This document shows positions 35,016-46,944 of a stretch of 64,000 bases of DNA, piece by piece (within the stretch, counting starts at the first letter, position 1; each line of letters begins with the position of its first letter). Under the pieces are notes generated by a model. It saw only the letters and a program-made list of their open reading frames with translations, was not told where the DNA came from and did no database searches. Both the position numbers and the translations under genes were made by a program. Source of the stretch: Utricularia gibba (taxonomy: Eukaryota; Streptophyta; Magnoliopsida; Lamiales; Lentibulariaceae); the NCBI GenBank assembly GCA_002189035.1, contig NEEC01000009.1:868001-932000 (forward strand), read 5' to 3'.

Positions 35016-36904
35016 CACACCACACTCGCCATTGGTTTGCTGCTGGAGATACTATGGTTTGGTTTGTACCTACCCTGATCGACCACATTCTCCAGGCACT
35101 GAAAGCTGGCGCCCTGATCACAGTCTACCGATGCACTCAGTAGCTACCTACCTCCCTACTGCTCCAGAAGACCAATGTTTTGTGGACGATAGAACCTCGC
35201 GTTTTTTTATTATCTATTTTATGGTCAAAGAACCGACAAGAAAAGAACCAGTGCTTTAAATGGTAAAAACTGGGCTCAAAACATAACTCAATTTTATGGT
35301 CGAAATATGATTTTTAAATAGTTTTTAAAATGAATAAATTGATAGCCCGCGCCTAATTGGACCTCCCCCATATCTCGATTTATTATTGATTTTACACATC
35401 TATAACAACCATTATAAAAGTTTAGAAAAACTTTGAAAAAAAAGGTGTGTTTTATATATACCCACAATTGCTTATCTTGGTCTCACTTTGGGTGACTCAG
35501 ATAAATTTTCTATTTTTCAGTATCGTTTCTGACAATCACAACAATTATTCAATTCGATTTCGGTTTCAATTTGGTTTAATATTTTTTGCTTTGGTTTTGA
35601 ACTGAAACTATGTGGGTTTACTCTGGTTTCGCTTCAATTCAAAATTTACCATTCCAATTTCAATTGAAATGGAAATTGAATTTGACATTCAACCATAATT
35701 CATTAACTGCATGGGATACACTACTTTCTACATGGGATATTTTATTAAAATATAATTTAAATTAAAATTTTGGTTTTATGTCAAACTGGAAATGGGGTGG
35801 GAAATGGAACGCACGTGGTGGTTAATTCTGAGTTGGTCGGACAATCTCGGTTGTCCCGTGCGGTGGCTTTTGCTTTTTGTGACTTATTACCGAAGCATGC
35901 ACAGCCGCCGGCCGACAGCATCATCCACTTCGAGCTGTGTGGTGGGGCCCACTCCCCTCGCTCGCCGCCGTAACAAAAAAAAACCTTTTTTGATTTTCTA
36001 CAAGAATAAAAAAAGGGGGTAAAGTGGGCGGGCAGGGCAGTAAAATGATAATGATGAAGTCGCGATGGGGGACACGCATGGTGGGGGGACACGTCCCGTG
36101 GCGGTCGTTGGCTCGGTGGTTCCCCGACAAGCACACGGTGGTTGTCGTCTGGCGCCGTATCGCCGACAACGCATTTATGATTCGTGCCGCCCTCACGTGT
36201 CCATTGCTTAGCAGCACCCTACAAAAAGAAAAAAAAAGGAAACGCCAACGCGAAGACGGATGGCGTGTCGGAGTCGGAGTCGGAGTCGGATCAAGACCGA
36301 TCAATCAATCCCCCGCCCCGAATCCTCCAATCACCCCCTCATCATTAGCCGCCCCCTTGATACTTTCAGACCTCCATTTAATTCATTTCATTTCACCATG
36401 TCATTTTTAAAATTAACCATATTGTCTTTATTTCGTACGAAAATCAATTTTTATACATATAATATTCATTTTTATTACATATTAAAATAAGGATGATTAC
36501 TTTTCAAATTGATATCGAGCATGGGTGATGTGACAAGCAGACCACCCCATCCTGGATCATCCTTTTTCACCAAATTATTCAATAAATACAAAAAACCATG
36601 CATTATTTGCAGGCAGTGCGTGCAATATTCTGTATTATTCTCTTTTTTTAAAAAAAAAGTCACAAATAATTCGGTTTTTTAATATATTGAGTTAATTAAG
36701 TGGAGGTTAATATCACTGAGTTTGACGTCAGTGGATAGATACGATGAAGGAGACGCTCGTTCACAAAATTAACTGTTTAATAACTGCCACCATTTTAATT
36801 AATGTGGGCCCCAGTCCAAAATGGCCGGCTTATAAATAGAAGATACCTTCGGATTGCTTCTGTCTCATCTGTGAAGTTTCTTCTCCCTCCACTTTGGGCC
36901 GAAG
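35016..36904. other. Intergenic, 1.9 kb, no gene recognised
   Basis: About 35220-35790 is AT-rich with low-complexity AATT/TTTCAATT text. Several open frames around 35770-36410 overlap on both strands and match nothing known. A TATA box (36831) for the next gene lies at the right end. Confidence 0.5.
36831..36838 (+). promoter_or_regulatory. TATA box of the SMI1/KNR4-like gene
   Basis: TATAAATA lies 74 bases before the ATG at 36905, within a normal plant core-promoter spacing. Confidence 0.6.
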
Positions 36905-38065
36905 ATGGTGGACGTGGACCGGAGGATGGCCGGAATGAATCCAGCGCACGTGGCAGGACTGCGGCGGTTATCGGCGAGGGCGTCGGCGTCCGTGCCGTCG
37001 ACTCCGAGGAACAGTCAGTTTTCGTTTGCTTCTCTCGCGGATGGAGTGATCACCCATCTGAAACAGTGTGGCATTACGGTGCAACAGGGGCTGACGGAGG
37101 CGGAGTTCGCGGTGGCGGAGGCCGTTTTCGGATTCGACTTCCCACCGGATCTGCGGGCGGTTTTATCCGCGGGTTTGCCCATCGGAGCGGGTTTCCCCGA
37201 CTGGCGTTCGCGGTTTCACCTACGTGCTCTGATCGACCTTCCGATGGCTTCGGTTTCGTTACAAATCGCTCGGAATTCGTTCTGGGCGAAGTCGTGGGGG
37301 CCAAAGCCGATGGATCCGGAGAGAGCTCTGAAGATTGCGCGGAATGCACTGAAAAGGGCTCCAATTTTGATACCTATTTTCGATCGATTTTACATCCCCT
37401 GCAACCCTTGTCTCGCCGGGAACCCCATCTTCTACGTTGATGAGGAGAAGGTGTACTGCTGTGGCTTCGATTTGTCCAGCTTTTTCGACGGAGAGTTTCG
37501 CAGCCACGGCAAGGACCAATCCCGAAGCTCCGGCGCCTCCCGGGGAAGCCTCGATTCGCACTCCGGCAGAAGCACGACGCGGTGGGTGGAGTTCTGGAGC
37601 GACGCAGCCGTGGATAGCCGCCGGAGAAACTCAAACTCTTCATCCTCAACCTCTACCTCAACCTCCTCCTCTTCCTCCCCTGACCGAGTCGACTACAGAT
37701 CCCACCGTCCCAAATGGGTCGACGACTACGTGGGCCGGATCGGGTCGTTTCTAAGAGAAGGCGGGTGGGCGGAATCCGACGTTTCGGAGATGGTCGACGT
37801 GGCAGCATCTGGACTGTTCAACGACGAGATGGTGATGTTCGACAATCGAACGGCTCTCGACGCTCTTCTCTTGAAAGCGGGTCGGTTATCCGACACGCTC
37901 CGGAAAGCAGGGTGGAGCTCCGAGGAAGTGTCGGACACGCTGGGATTCGATTTCCGCCCCCGGAAAACGAAAACGAAGCCGGCGAAGAAAGTGCCGCCGG
38001 AGCTCGCGGAGAAGCTCGAGAGACTGGCCCAGATCGTAAACGGGTCCGGCATCCCACGTTACTGA
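36905..38065 (+). CDS. Single-exon SMI1/KNR4-like plant protein (At3g50340-like)
   Basis: An intronless 386-residue frame starting at the ATG at 36905. Residues about 60-110 contain [22 protein letters not shown], split here as [13 protein letters not shown] then [13 protein letters not shown], the SMI1/KNR4 signature, with GFPDWR after it. A Ser-rich linker (about 220-260) leads to a conserved C-terminal half with [15 protein letters not shown] and a basic tail. The coding GC content is clearly higher than its flanks. This plant group is uncharacterised; SMI1/KNR4 folds elsewhere act as binding scaffolds, and I do not infer more. Confidence 0.85.
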   Translation: MVDVDRRMAGMNPAHVAGLRRLSARASASVPSTPRNSQFSFASLADGVITHLKQCGITVQQGLTEAEFAVAEAVFGFDFPPDLRAVLSAGLPIGAGFPDWRSRFHLRALIDLPMASVSLQIARNSFWAKSWGPKPMDPERALKIARNALKRAPILIPIFDRFYIPCNPCLAGNPIFYVDEEKVYCCGFDLSSFFDGEFRSHGKDQSRSSGASRGSLDSHSGRSTTRWVEFWSDAAVDSRRRNSNSSSSTSTSTSSSSSPDRVDYRSHRPKWVDDYVGRIGSFLREGGWAESDVSEMVDVAASGLFNDEMVMFDNRTALDALLLKAGRLSDTLRKAGWSSEEVSDTLGFDFRPRKTKTKPAKKVPPELAEKLERLAQIVNGSGIPRY

Positions 38066-38767
38066 AACGCGGACCTGTTCAGCACACCGCATCCTGTAAA
38101 GGGCCCCGCTGTATACTCACAATGTTCCCTTGTCTTCTTCCTGAGGATAACATCACACGACGCGCTCTTCTTACCCTCCCTCCCCTGCAAGCTCTAAGAA
38201 ACAACGTTAAGCAATGTCGGATGGTTAAAAACCGTTTACCAGGTCCCCATTCCCGTGTCTTAATCAGACACGGATCCAATTCCAGGCTCGACTAGCTGGA
38301 GTCCATAATTGGTGAATCTTCTCGTCCCGTGACCCAAACTCTACTGCTCCTACCGCCAAGGCGGCTGGGTGTTTCCAGCTTCTTACCATGGTTCACTTCA
38401 AGAGTGCCACCATGGGCAGATCGCCCTGTACATCACATACAAGAAATGCAAGTTACTTAAAAAATATGCTTATCATCGGGTCACATGGGATTATTGACAA
38501 GACCTGCCAACTCCATCTAGACCCCAGTTTCCTCTGGAATTATTCCTTCCCTGGAGTCCTCCTTGTCATCATCTCTCGAGCTATGGCCTCCAGGAGTGTA
38601 ACTCGCAGGGCTTCACCGTAGAATAATCTATAAATGCATTTTGTTGAGGTTGAAGATTAGGTAGGAAACCTGAAAAGTATGGATGAGTGAGGAGAACAGA
38701 GCCTGGCATGCAGCTACCGCAGATATTCCTGGTGCATCAGTCTCGCCAGTGAATCCATTTTCCTCAG
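38066..38767. other. Region upstream of the remorin exon; 5' exon not resolved
   Basis: 3' region of the SMI1-like gene, then sequence that should hold the first exon or exons and promoter of the remorin gene. I could not find a convincing start exon. Confidence 0.4.
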
Positions 38768-40094
38768 ACGATGAGGACTTCTGGTTTGCCTTTACATTCC
38801 TGTCCGGGAGCGCAAGATTGTGGGGATAGCAGTGTCTGTGATTCTGCGGTAAAGATGACGAACTGGAGCTCAGATCCAGCGTCATTGCCTGGGAGCAATA
38901 ACAAGAGACACATAAGTGCTGCGGCTTTGATGCCCTTCAGCAGTGGTAGAAGAACATTACCCTCAAAATGGGATGATGCTGAGAGGTGGATTACCAGCCC
39001 TGCTTCCAGTCATGGAGGTTACCGGAAACCGTTGGATCATACACAGAGAAAGGCCAAGTCAAAGAGCGGACCTGTAGGACAGACGGGCTCGTGTACTTCC
39101 CATATTTTTTGGCCCCGGCACTTGCCACCAGTGGGCGCGTATTGAAGAACTCACCTCTTGCCGCTGGCGTTCTGCTGCCTGATCCAAGCTTGGGTCTTCA
39201 TTTCGGGGCTGGCAATGCCACGAATGTCGTCTCGAAGAGTGGGGATTTGCCTGGTTTATTATCCTATTTGGACACTGGAAGCCCAGAATCAGGTAACTCT
39301 TTGCTATCAGATTCATGCCCTGCTTCCTTCTGTAACACCAATGCTGTCACAGATCCACTAAATGGCAAGTTGGTGGAGGAAGAGATTCCTCAACAAGAAA
39401 AGCAGGTTGCCACTCAAATGTGCCCGCATTCACCTTCCAAGGATCAAGTATTGACCTCTATTCAACATTCGTCACCAGCGCCCACAATGGAAGCCACTGT
39501 AAGTGAAGTAATTCGAGATGTTCAAATAAACAAGGACGCAGAAAATACAAGCAAGCAGTCCGATAGGCGAGGTATAAAGAAGAAGATTATGGTAACCAAT
39601 AAAAAAGAGCACTTGCCTTCAAAGTGGAATAGCTCAGAAGTATCACAGAAATTGTCAAAGTACGCTTTTGTTGACTTTGAAGCTGTTGAGATTATGAAGC
39701 ATCACATCTAAGGGTTCGCATCTGATTCATTCCTACAGGTTGCAAAGGGAGGAAGCCAAGATCTCTGCATGGGAAAGCTTGCAGAAGGCAAAAGCAGAGA
39801 CAGCAATGCGCAAACTTGAGGTTTGTACAAAACCTGTATTACATGAAGCAACAGACACAGAAAAAAGCAAGCTCTGAAAAAGTACAACAAAATTGCGTTT
39901 TACAGATGCAGTTGGAGAAGAAGAGGTCTGCATCCATGGACAGAATATCGTTCAAGCTCCGACAGGCACAGACAAAGGCTGAAGCCAAGAGAAACATGCT
40001 TTCAATGGAAGATCCAGCAATGTCTTGGAGGGGCTGTAAACATTTCGCCATTTGTTTCTCTGGGTCGGCTTCTGCAACAAGGGGCAGCCCCTAG
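38768..40094 (+). CDS. Remorin C-domain protein, 5' end unresolved, with one frame break
   Basis: Three exons are supported: about 38768-39659 (acceptor TTTTCCTCAG), 39739-39820 and 39906-40094. The first holds a region I associate with plant remorin-family proteins (NKRHISAAALMPFSSGRR, LPSKWDDAERWI, KSKSGP). The last two give the remorin C-terminal coiled coil, with LQREEAKISAWESLQKAKAE and LEKKRSASMDRI. Remorins are plasma-membrane-associated scaffold proteins. The frame slips at GGG 39085-39087: adding one G joins KSGPVGQTG to LVYFPYFLAP and restores phase with the next exon. The start codon probably lies in an unrecognised upstream exon. The last 25 residues differ from the Cys-rich end known in some relatives. 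Confidence 0.75.
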
Positions 40095-40551
40095 GATGGA
40101 ACATGGAAGGTTAGAGCATTATGCATCAAAATTTTGTTGTTCCATGCCATTTATCAAATCCAGCCCAGGAATCGGAGATTAAAAATACACCACCACAGGC
40201 ATGAAGAGAAGCATTGTGATGTCAAGTGGCCTTGCTCATTCCATGTTTATTAATTTCGAATGTAAAAGGTCCTCTGGTTTTTGGTTACTCAGCAACAAAA
40301 AGAAACTGTAATTTCAAGAGACCATGTCCTTTAAGGTAAATATTGAAGGTCATCAATGAGTAATTTGGCATCTCCAGATAAGGTATACATATGCAGGTTT
40401 ACTACATAATAAGCAACAGCTCATTCCATCAGAACTTTTATGAGCAGGGATATATCTTGTTCAATAGTCCATGAATGATCAATATCTAATTTCAATTCTA
40501 AAAAAAGCCCTACAGCCAAATAGAACCAGACCCGTGAGCCATCAATCACAC
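40095..40551. other. Remorin 3' region
   Basis: No coding features recognised between the remorin stop and the end of the minus-strand unidentified gene. Confidence 0.5.
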
Positions 40552-41597
40552 TCAGGAAGGCCTATACCTGAAATCTGCACGTGAAGGTCTGCCACCAACC
40601 ATACTTCCCCCAACAATATAACCCCACTGCCAACAAAATACCAAATCGCTAAGATGCCATTCAATTACAAGCTGCATGGTATTATCCTGAGTATTAAATG
40701 ATATTAAATGAGAGTAAACACTAGTGAACGCAATCGACCTTAACACCATATCCTGTAATAATGGCACGCAGTGGTCCTTTCGAAAAGCAAAATTGTTCAG
40801 GTTGATTCCTCATGAGATTCCCACTTGGCAGAGGATCATCTAGTGGTGCATCTGAATCAATAGCAACCTGAAGGACACGACAAAAAGAAAATATACAGTT
40901 AGCTCTCAGGATGAATTCAAAATCTCAATGCGGCATCCTAAAAAATAATTTCTTATTCTGGAAGTATACATATTTTCGTATGTAGAATGAATAAATTTCA
41001 GATATCAGCAGACAATCTGCTGCTCACATATTTCATGCGATTCTCGAGCCACACGATCTGCAACATCTCCATCAGTAAAAAGCACCTTATCACACCTACA
41101 TATTTACACTCACAAAGTATGATATTTACACCTGCTGACTTGCATATCGTTATCAAATTAGTAAAACCGCAACGCCTAACTTCAATACAACACAGTCGTC
41201 CAGCCCCCCAAATATGCTCATGTATTCTCGAAGCTCATCGTCTCCACTTCCCAAAGTATTCCTAGAACCATAAAAGAGATATTCAACAAAATTCATCACG
41301 ATTTACAAGAAAACCCCAGAACAGCAAAGGAACTTAAAAAAAATCTTGCAACAAGCTTCCGTTCCGACTTACGATGCAGAAAACAATCGAAAAGCACCAT
41401 GTCTTCACTGTGCCCTCCCTCTCTCTCCCCTCCACCTCGCGACTCGCTAATCACTCATAGCACTCATCCTGCACACCAAAACAATAGGGACACCTCTGTC
41501 TCACAACAAACGCTTACCATCGGCGTAATCCATAACATCTTTGATCAAAACGACAGCATTCTTCCGAAGAATCACACGCATAAACTCACAAAAGAAT
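40552..41597 (-). CDS. Unidentified spliced gene, partial model
   Basis: I do not recognise this protein. The best-supported part is the last two exons, 40867-40739 (43 codons, starting VAIDSDAPLDDPLPSG) and 40626-40552 (24 codons, WGYIVGGSMVGGR... to a stop). They are phase 0, and the 112-nt intron between them has good GT-AG ends. Upstream on the same strand, two more coding-like pieces have splice signals: one ending at 41518 (ILRKNAVVLIKDVMDYAD|GTAAGC) and one from about 41264 to 41185 (after TTCTAG; GSGDDELREYMSIFGGLDD). These two do not join in frame as written; a one-base loss next to the acceptor would explain it. A third piece near 41085-41030 (FTDGDVADRVARESHE) is possible. Confidence 0.45.
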
Positions 41598-43903
41598 ATA
41601 AAAGGAAGCAGATGCGTCTCATAACCGACCTTACGTTTCGTATCAAACTGTGGATTTCAAAACCTTGATCGCTCTCCACGCATCCTACCACAACTCACTC
41701 CTATCCCCGCTGGGTTACCTTATCGCGGTCAGATCACAACTGCCAATCGCTGCAATATCGTCGGCGAAAATAGCCGCGCCGATGCACGCTATATTTCATA
41801 TTACAAAATAATATTAAACAATTTATTTTCAATAAAATCTAAAAAAATTACTGTGACATTCTTATATCAATATTTTTTAAATATATATATTTTTAAATGG
41901 TGTTGTATCCACAAAAGTTTACGTGATCATTTTTCAAAACTGCCCTTCCGCCATGGAATTCCTCTTTTGGAAGAACCGGTCGGATGGGTTCGGGTTTCAT
42001 GGGAGCGATTGCCGGTCCGGCCTGAGAAAACTAAGCCGAAAAAGAGGCATGGCGTGTTCGTGTGGACACATATGGTCCATGTAACACCGACCCTAAGAGA
42101 AAGCACATTGCTTGGTTTTCGTTTTCGATGAAAAGGGTGCCGGGTGGGTGTGCGAGCAGCCGCATGTGGCGCTGCTGGTGGAGCCGCATCGCGTGTACTG
42201 CCTGGGAATGTGAGAAGGAAATGGCTTGTTCCTCAATGATGAGGAGGGCACATGGCTGCGCACCCTCTATCTTAACCCCACTCACCGCTCATTACTAGAC
42301 AGATACGCAGTGATTTTTCAAGAACCAGACATATCAGATCCTTAATCCTGCTATCTTGAGCACTCACAGTCCAGAAATCCAAACTCCTCATACACAACTG
42401 AAACATTTTGATTTTACTATTGAAACTAAGTATTTAATGGGTTAAACGAGAATACATGAAATTCAAATGCATAAAAAATTTAAATCATATTAAAAAAGAT
42501 TAGATTCAATTAATTATTAAAAATTTGTAATTTTTTATTACTTGATTATTTTAATTTCAAATCACAATATGTGATTTTTTATTTCTAATATCCATTCTTA
42601 ATCCAACTAATTTTGTCATCTAAGTCTAATATGTTTATTTTCTTTAAAGCAATATAAAATTCATCTTGATCAATCAAACAGTGAAGTAAATTAAATGTTC
42701 TAATATCATGTTAAAATTAAGGATACAATAGATACGACAAATATATGTAAAATCTAAGTATATAATAAACATGAATTATATTAAAAAAATTAGATTAAAC
42801 TAATTACTAAATTTATAATTTGTTATATATATATTTATTTTAATTTAAAAGTTCAAATATGAGATTATTTGTTCTCATATTTACAGCATCATCAATGTGA
42901 ACCGTCTGTGTTACAGATCAATGATGCTTTAGAAATGAGAAAGGAGATGCTGGTGCGGCATCACCACATGGCTCATGGAGTGTTGGGTGCAGAATCCTGT
43001 TCTTGTGTGTTTTTAGGCGGAGAAGTAGAAAAAGAGATACTGTAAATCTATGGGTGTTGGTTCAATTTGGCCCACTTGGGCTGACGTGCAGATACGCTAT
43101 TGGGATATGCTGTTTCTGCCGGGACCGGCCGCCCGCAACAACTGTACCGACAATTTGTCCCCATCTGACTTGGGAGGCGTCGTTACCGGAGAAGCTGCTT
43201 CCCTCCCTACTTCACCTAAGCTTAGAAAACTCCGATCGTGCAGACGGCGTCGTTAATTTTGATGCTAATTCCCCTTGATACCATCGCGCACACAGCAGCT
43301 GCAGTGAATCTAATCTAATTGCTGTATTACATGGGGCTTTGACTCTGACTCTGAGGGAGAAGAAGAAGAGAAGATCAAAATAGGTTACTTGCTGCATGTG
43401 GACTTATGACGTGGGAACTGACATCATCCGCCATGGGCACTGGCCGAGGGAAGCTTCGTTGCGGCTTGCGGGGGCGGAGGCGGCGGCGTGCTGGTGCCGC
43501 CAACGTCCTACTGCGCGCCCACTTGCGGGTCTGAGGACCTGGGGGTGGCCGGACCCTCACCTAGGGGGGAGCCACGCGCGAGCCCCAAAATAATTAGGTT
43601 AAATACGGTAATTATTATTTTTCGAAGGAAGGGGGATGTAATTAATATTTATTTAGGAATATAAAAAATGTAAATTCATGTCATTTACTACATGGTGACA
43701 AATGAACACGTTTCTTTCAAGTTGCCCAATTGAAATACCCGGATAGCATACACGTGATTGTCGGAAAAATCTTTATACCCACGTTTCCTGTTTCTACAGG
43801 ATGCAGTGAACCGATTCGGGTCCTGATTCTGATCCCCCTTTAAATTACGCACACTGCACTTGATTTTTCTCAGTCGTTGAAGAGATTGGTCTTGTTTGCG
43901 GGA
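41598..43903. other. Intergenic, 2.3 kb, no gene recognised
   Basis: About 42400-42880 is strongly AT-rich. Short frames at 41853-42298 and 43003-43278 have no family features. The right end is the promoter of the next kinase gene. Confidence 0.5.
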
Positions 43904-44930
43904 ATGGAGGCGTGGGTTAGGGGACAGAGATTGGGACAGGGGAGTTTCGCCACCGTCGACTTGGCGGTGGGGATTGGCGGGAGTGCCTTTCTTCCGCCAT
44001 TGATGGCGGTGAAGTCGTGCTCCGCTTCTAGGTTGGAGGCGCTGGGGAACGAGAGGGTCGCGTTGGAGGAATTGAGGGATTGCCCACATGTTATTCGTTG
44101 CTTTGGGGAGAGTTTTTCTTGGGAGAATGGGGAAAGGGTGTATAACTTGTTGTTGGAGTTCGCCGCCGGGGGTCGTTGGTGGAGAAATTGCACAAATCTG
44201 AGGGTCGAAGATTGCCGGAGCCTGAAGTGCGCCGTTACACGAAGGGGTTAGTTGAAGGGATTGGGTATATTCACCGGCAGGGGTATGTTCACTGTGACAT
44301 TAAGCCGCACAACATCCTCCTGTGCCCAGAAAACGGCGTGAAAATCGCCGATTTCGGGCTGGCGAAGCGGGCCGGCAGCGCTGGGGGGAGCTACGGGGGA
44401 CGCCCATGTATATGTCGCCGGAGATGATCTGTGACGGGGAACAGGAAACACCGGCGGACATATGGGCTTTAGGATGCGTGGTAGCCGAGATGGCGTCGGG
44501 ATCCCCAGCGTGGCGGTGCTCCGATGTGGCCACTCTCCTCCCGAGAATCGGCCGCGGCACCGCAGTACCAGAGATCCCCGCCTCCCTCTCCGAACAAGGG
44601 AAAGATTTCGTCCGAAAATGCTTCATCAGAGATCCCGCCGCCAGATGGACGGCTGCGATGCTGTTGAATCACCCGTTCGTGCGAGAAATCGCCGCCGTTG
44701 AAAAACCCACGGCCTCTACTTCTTCCCCTAGGTGCCCCTTCGACATACAGAACTGGTGTTCAATTACATCTTTGCCCTCCTCCCCGGACTCCTCCGACCC
44801 GAATCCACTTTTCTTTCCATCACAAAACGAGTCGTCGGGCTCCCTCTCAGCTTCCAACCGGATCCAACCGCTGGCCGTTGATAAATTGCCCGATTGGTCA
44901 AACTCCACCCGGTGGACCCACATCAGATGA
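43904..44930 (+). CDS. Intronless MAPKKK (MAPKKK15-21 type), with two frame breaks
   Basis: Restored length is 342 residues from the ATG at 43904. The glycine loop is [11 protein letters not shown], followed by MAVKS with the catalytic Lys, [11 protein letters not shown] (catalytic loop), [18 protein letters not shown] and [12 protein letters not shown]. This matches the small, usually intronless MAPKKK17/18 subgroup, which acts in ABA and stress MAPK cascades. The Ser-rich tail after about residue 265 is typical. The coding sequence lies in three frames: one G is missing from the run at 44168-44172 (AAGG, then [10 protein letters not shown]) and one from the run at 44383-44388 (KRAGSAGG, then ELRGTPMY). 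With two added G bases a single frame spans the gene. Confidence 0.9.
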
Positions 44931-46944
44931 TATATTTATTTCGAGTATCTTTTTCAACGCGCCCGCACAGCCGTTGGATGATGCGAGATTAGTCTCCTTG
45001 TAGGACCCCCATTTTTGTAATTTGTTAACATTTTTCAATTTTTTTCCAAATTTAGACCTCAATTAAAAACAATCAAGAATCCTTATTATAAGCTTGGATC
45101 AAAGCAAATTCGTCAATTTTAACTCGAATCAATTGCGTTTTTTAAACATGGGTAGCATCAACCATGTTATAACCATATAATACTTATATTTTATTAATTA
45201 AAATAATGAGGCAATTACTTTTAAAAAGAAGGGGAATGGCGGGAGGCAGGCAACAAAGCAACAAGGTCGGTCACATGCGCCCGCATCTCAGGGCTGTAAA
45301 ACTGTGCGGCACGAAGCACCGCGCTGGGCTGTAAGAACTCAGACCAGAGTCATGTGCATCTGTCTCTCTGTCTCTCTATCTGTCTTCCCCTTTCGCTTTG
45401 CAATGAACCGCCGGTCAGCACAGCAGCAGAGCTAAAAAGCAAGCTGGTGCTTGTGCTGGGCTGGAGAAGCATCCCAAAGCGAGTAGGATTCGATATGGTC
45501 CACGCAGCATTTACTGTGCACCAGGGGAGGGTTACCCCCCATCCCCCATTTGAGCTCAGCAAGTCAAGCCTGCGATTAATGCGATTCAGATCAGGAGCAT
45601 GAACCCCAACCCAACTTGCGCCACTAACCCCTACTTTCTAACGCACCTCATGTAATAAAAAAGGCATCAATCAGATCCCATCGCACGATCTCAACATAAA
45701 TGTGAAAGATTGGGCATCCATCGCATCGGATTTCGGGTATATGGAGCAGGTCACCGGAAACATGATTCGATAGATACGGGGATGTACATCGTAATTGATG
45801 TGTTTTGTATGGATTTTTAGGGTTTCGAAATTGAGGTTATTTTGTCTTTTTATAGCAGTATGGAGGATATTTATGGTGCGTTGACCTGCTAATATTGAAT
45901 TCGCGTTGACCTGGCATTAGATGTGTAGATTCTTTGAAATTTGTGGTGGGGGTGATGGATTCTGAACAGTTTTGAATTTAAATATAAGCAATTTATGTTC
46001 TAAAAAACTTGAAAATTCAGAGTCATCTCTTATTTTTAAAAAAGTATATAAAAAAACCTTAGCAATTTGTCTTTTTTGTGATTAGTGATGTTATAACGAA
46101 AGAACAATTGATGTTTGAATTATATTCGATTCAATTAACATCGTTTATTTGCATTTAAATACTGTACACAAGCGAATACAAATAAAATCCATACTCAATT
46201 AATTTAATGAATGAATATCAATAAGATTAATGTTCGATTATACTCGATTAGTTTGATTAAATATTAATATCAAATAAGATTTTCAGTTGATATAAAATAA
46301 AAATTGCGGCCTTAATATTCATTTTTTTAGTGTGTTTAGAGATAAAATGAGGATGATGAAATTTGTAATTGACTACATGATTGGATTTATTTTAGTTAAT
46401 TTATTAATGAAATGTGAGGTAAGCATGCATTTCCATTGATGGGCCAGAAGTGGCCCATAGAGTGTTGGGCTTGATATTTGGGCCCTGGAGTGAAACTGAA
46501 AGTGTAAGATATTTGTTTGCCTTCTGCCACCCAACCACCAGATTTGACCCCAAGTTGAAGTAACTAAATGGGGTAAAAAAAACATCAAATCAGAGCAAAC
46601 ATTTAAACCTCTGAAGAGGCAGAAGTGATGGGATTACACACTCCCACGTCTTTTTTACCTTTTTCCTTTTTCTCTCCATTCACCACGGTGAATCCAATAA
46701 TGTGCAAGCTTGTTTGTCCTTGTGGTTTTCACTTTTCCAGTCAGACATTCCGTAGAGGCGTGGGGAGAGAGAGTTAGTTGACTGAAACAAAACTCAGTAA
46801 CATACAGGGAGAAAAGGGAGGGGAAATGGATCAAATGCGCTCTCCATTGGCTCTTGTCTTGTTCTGATTATTTGGGAAAAAGGGGGAGTCTATCTGTCTA
46901 ATCTCCAAGGGAAGGATGGGTTGAAGATGGTGGATCCCATTTTC
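44931..46944. other. Intergenic, 2 kb, no gene recognised
   Basis: Mostly AT-rich. A short (TCTC)n-like stretch lies at about 45357-45387. The right end, from about 46630, should contain the 3' UTR of the AP2-type gene. No gene is seen. Confidence 0.5.

Noticed and set aside
36802-37440. 212-codon open frame overlapping the start of the SMI1/KNR4-like gene
   Set aside because: It starts upstream of the TATA box and has no conserved features, while the overlapping frame has a full family domain.
37714-38295. 193-codon second-frame open reading frame
   Set aside because: It overlaps the intact SMI1/KNR4-like gene in another frame; only GC-rich composition keeps it open.
41853-42298. Short overlapping frames on both strands
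   Set aside because: No family signature, splice partner or promoter could be found.
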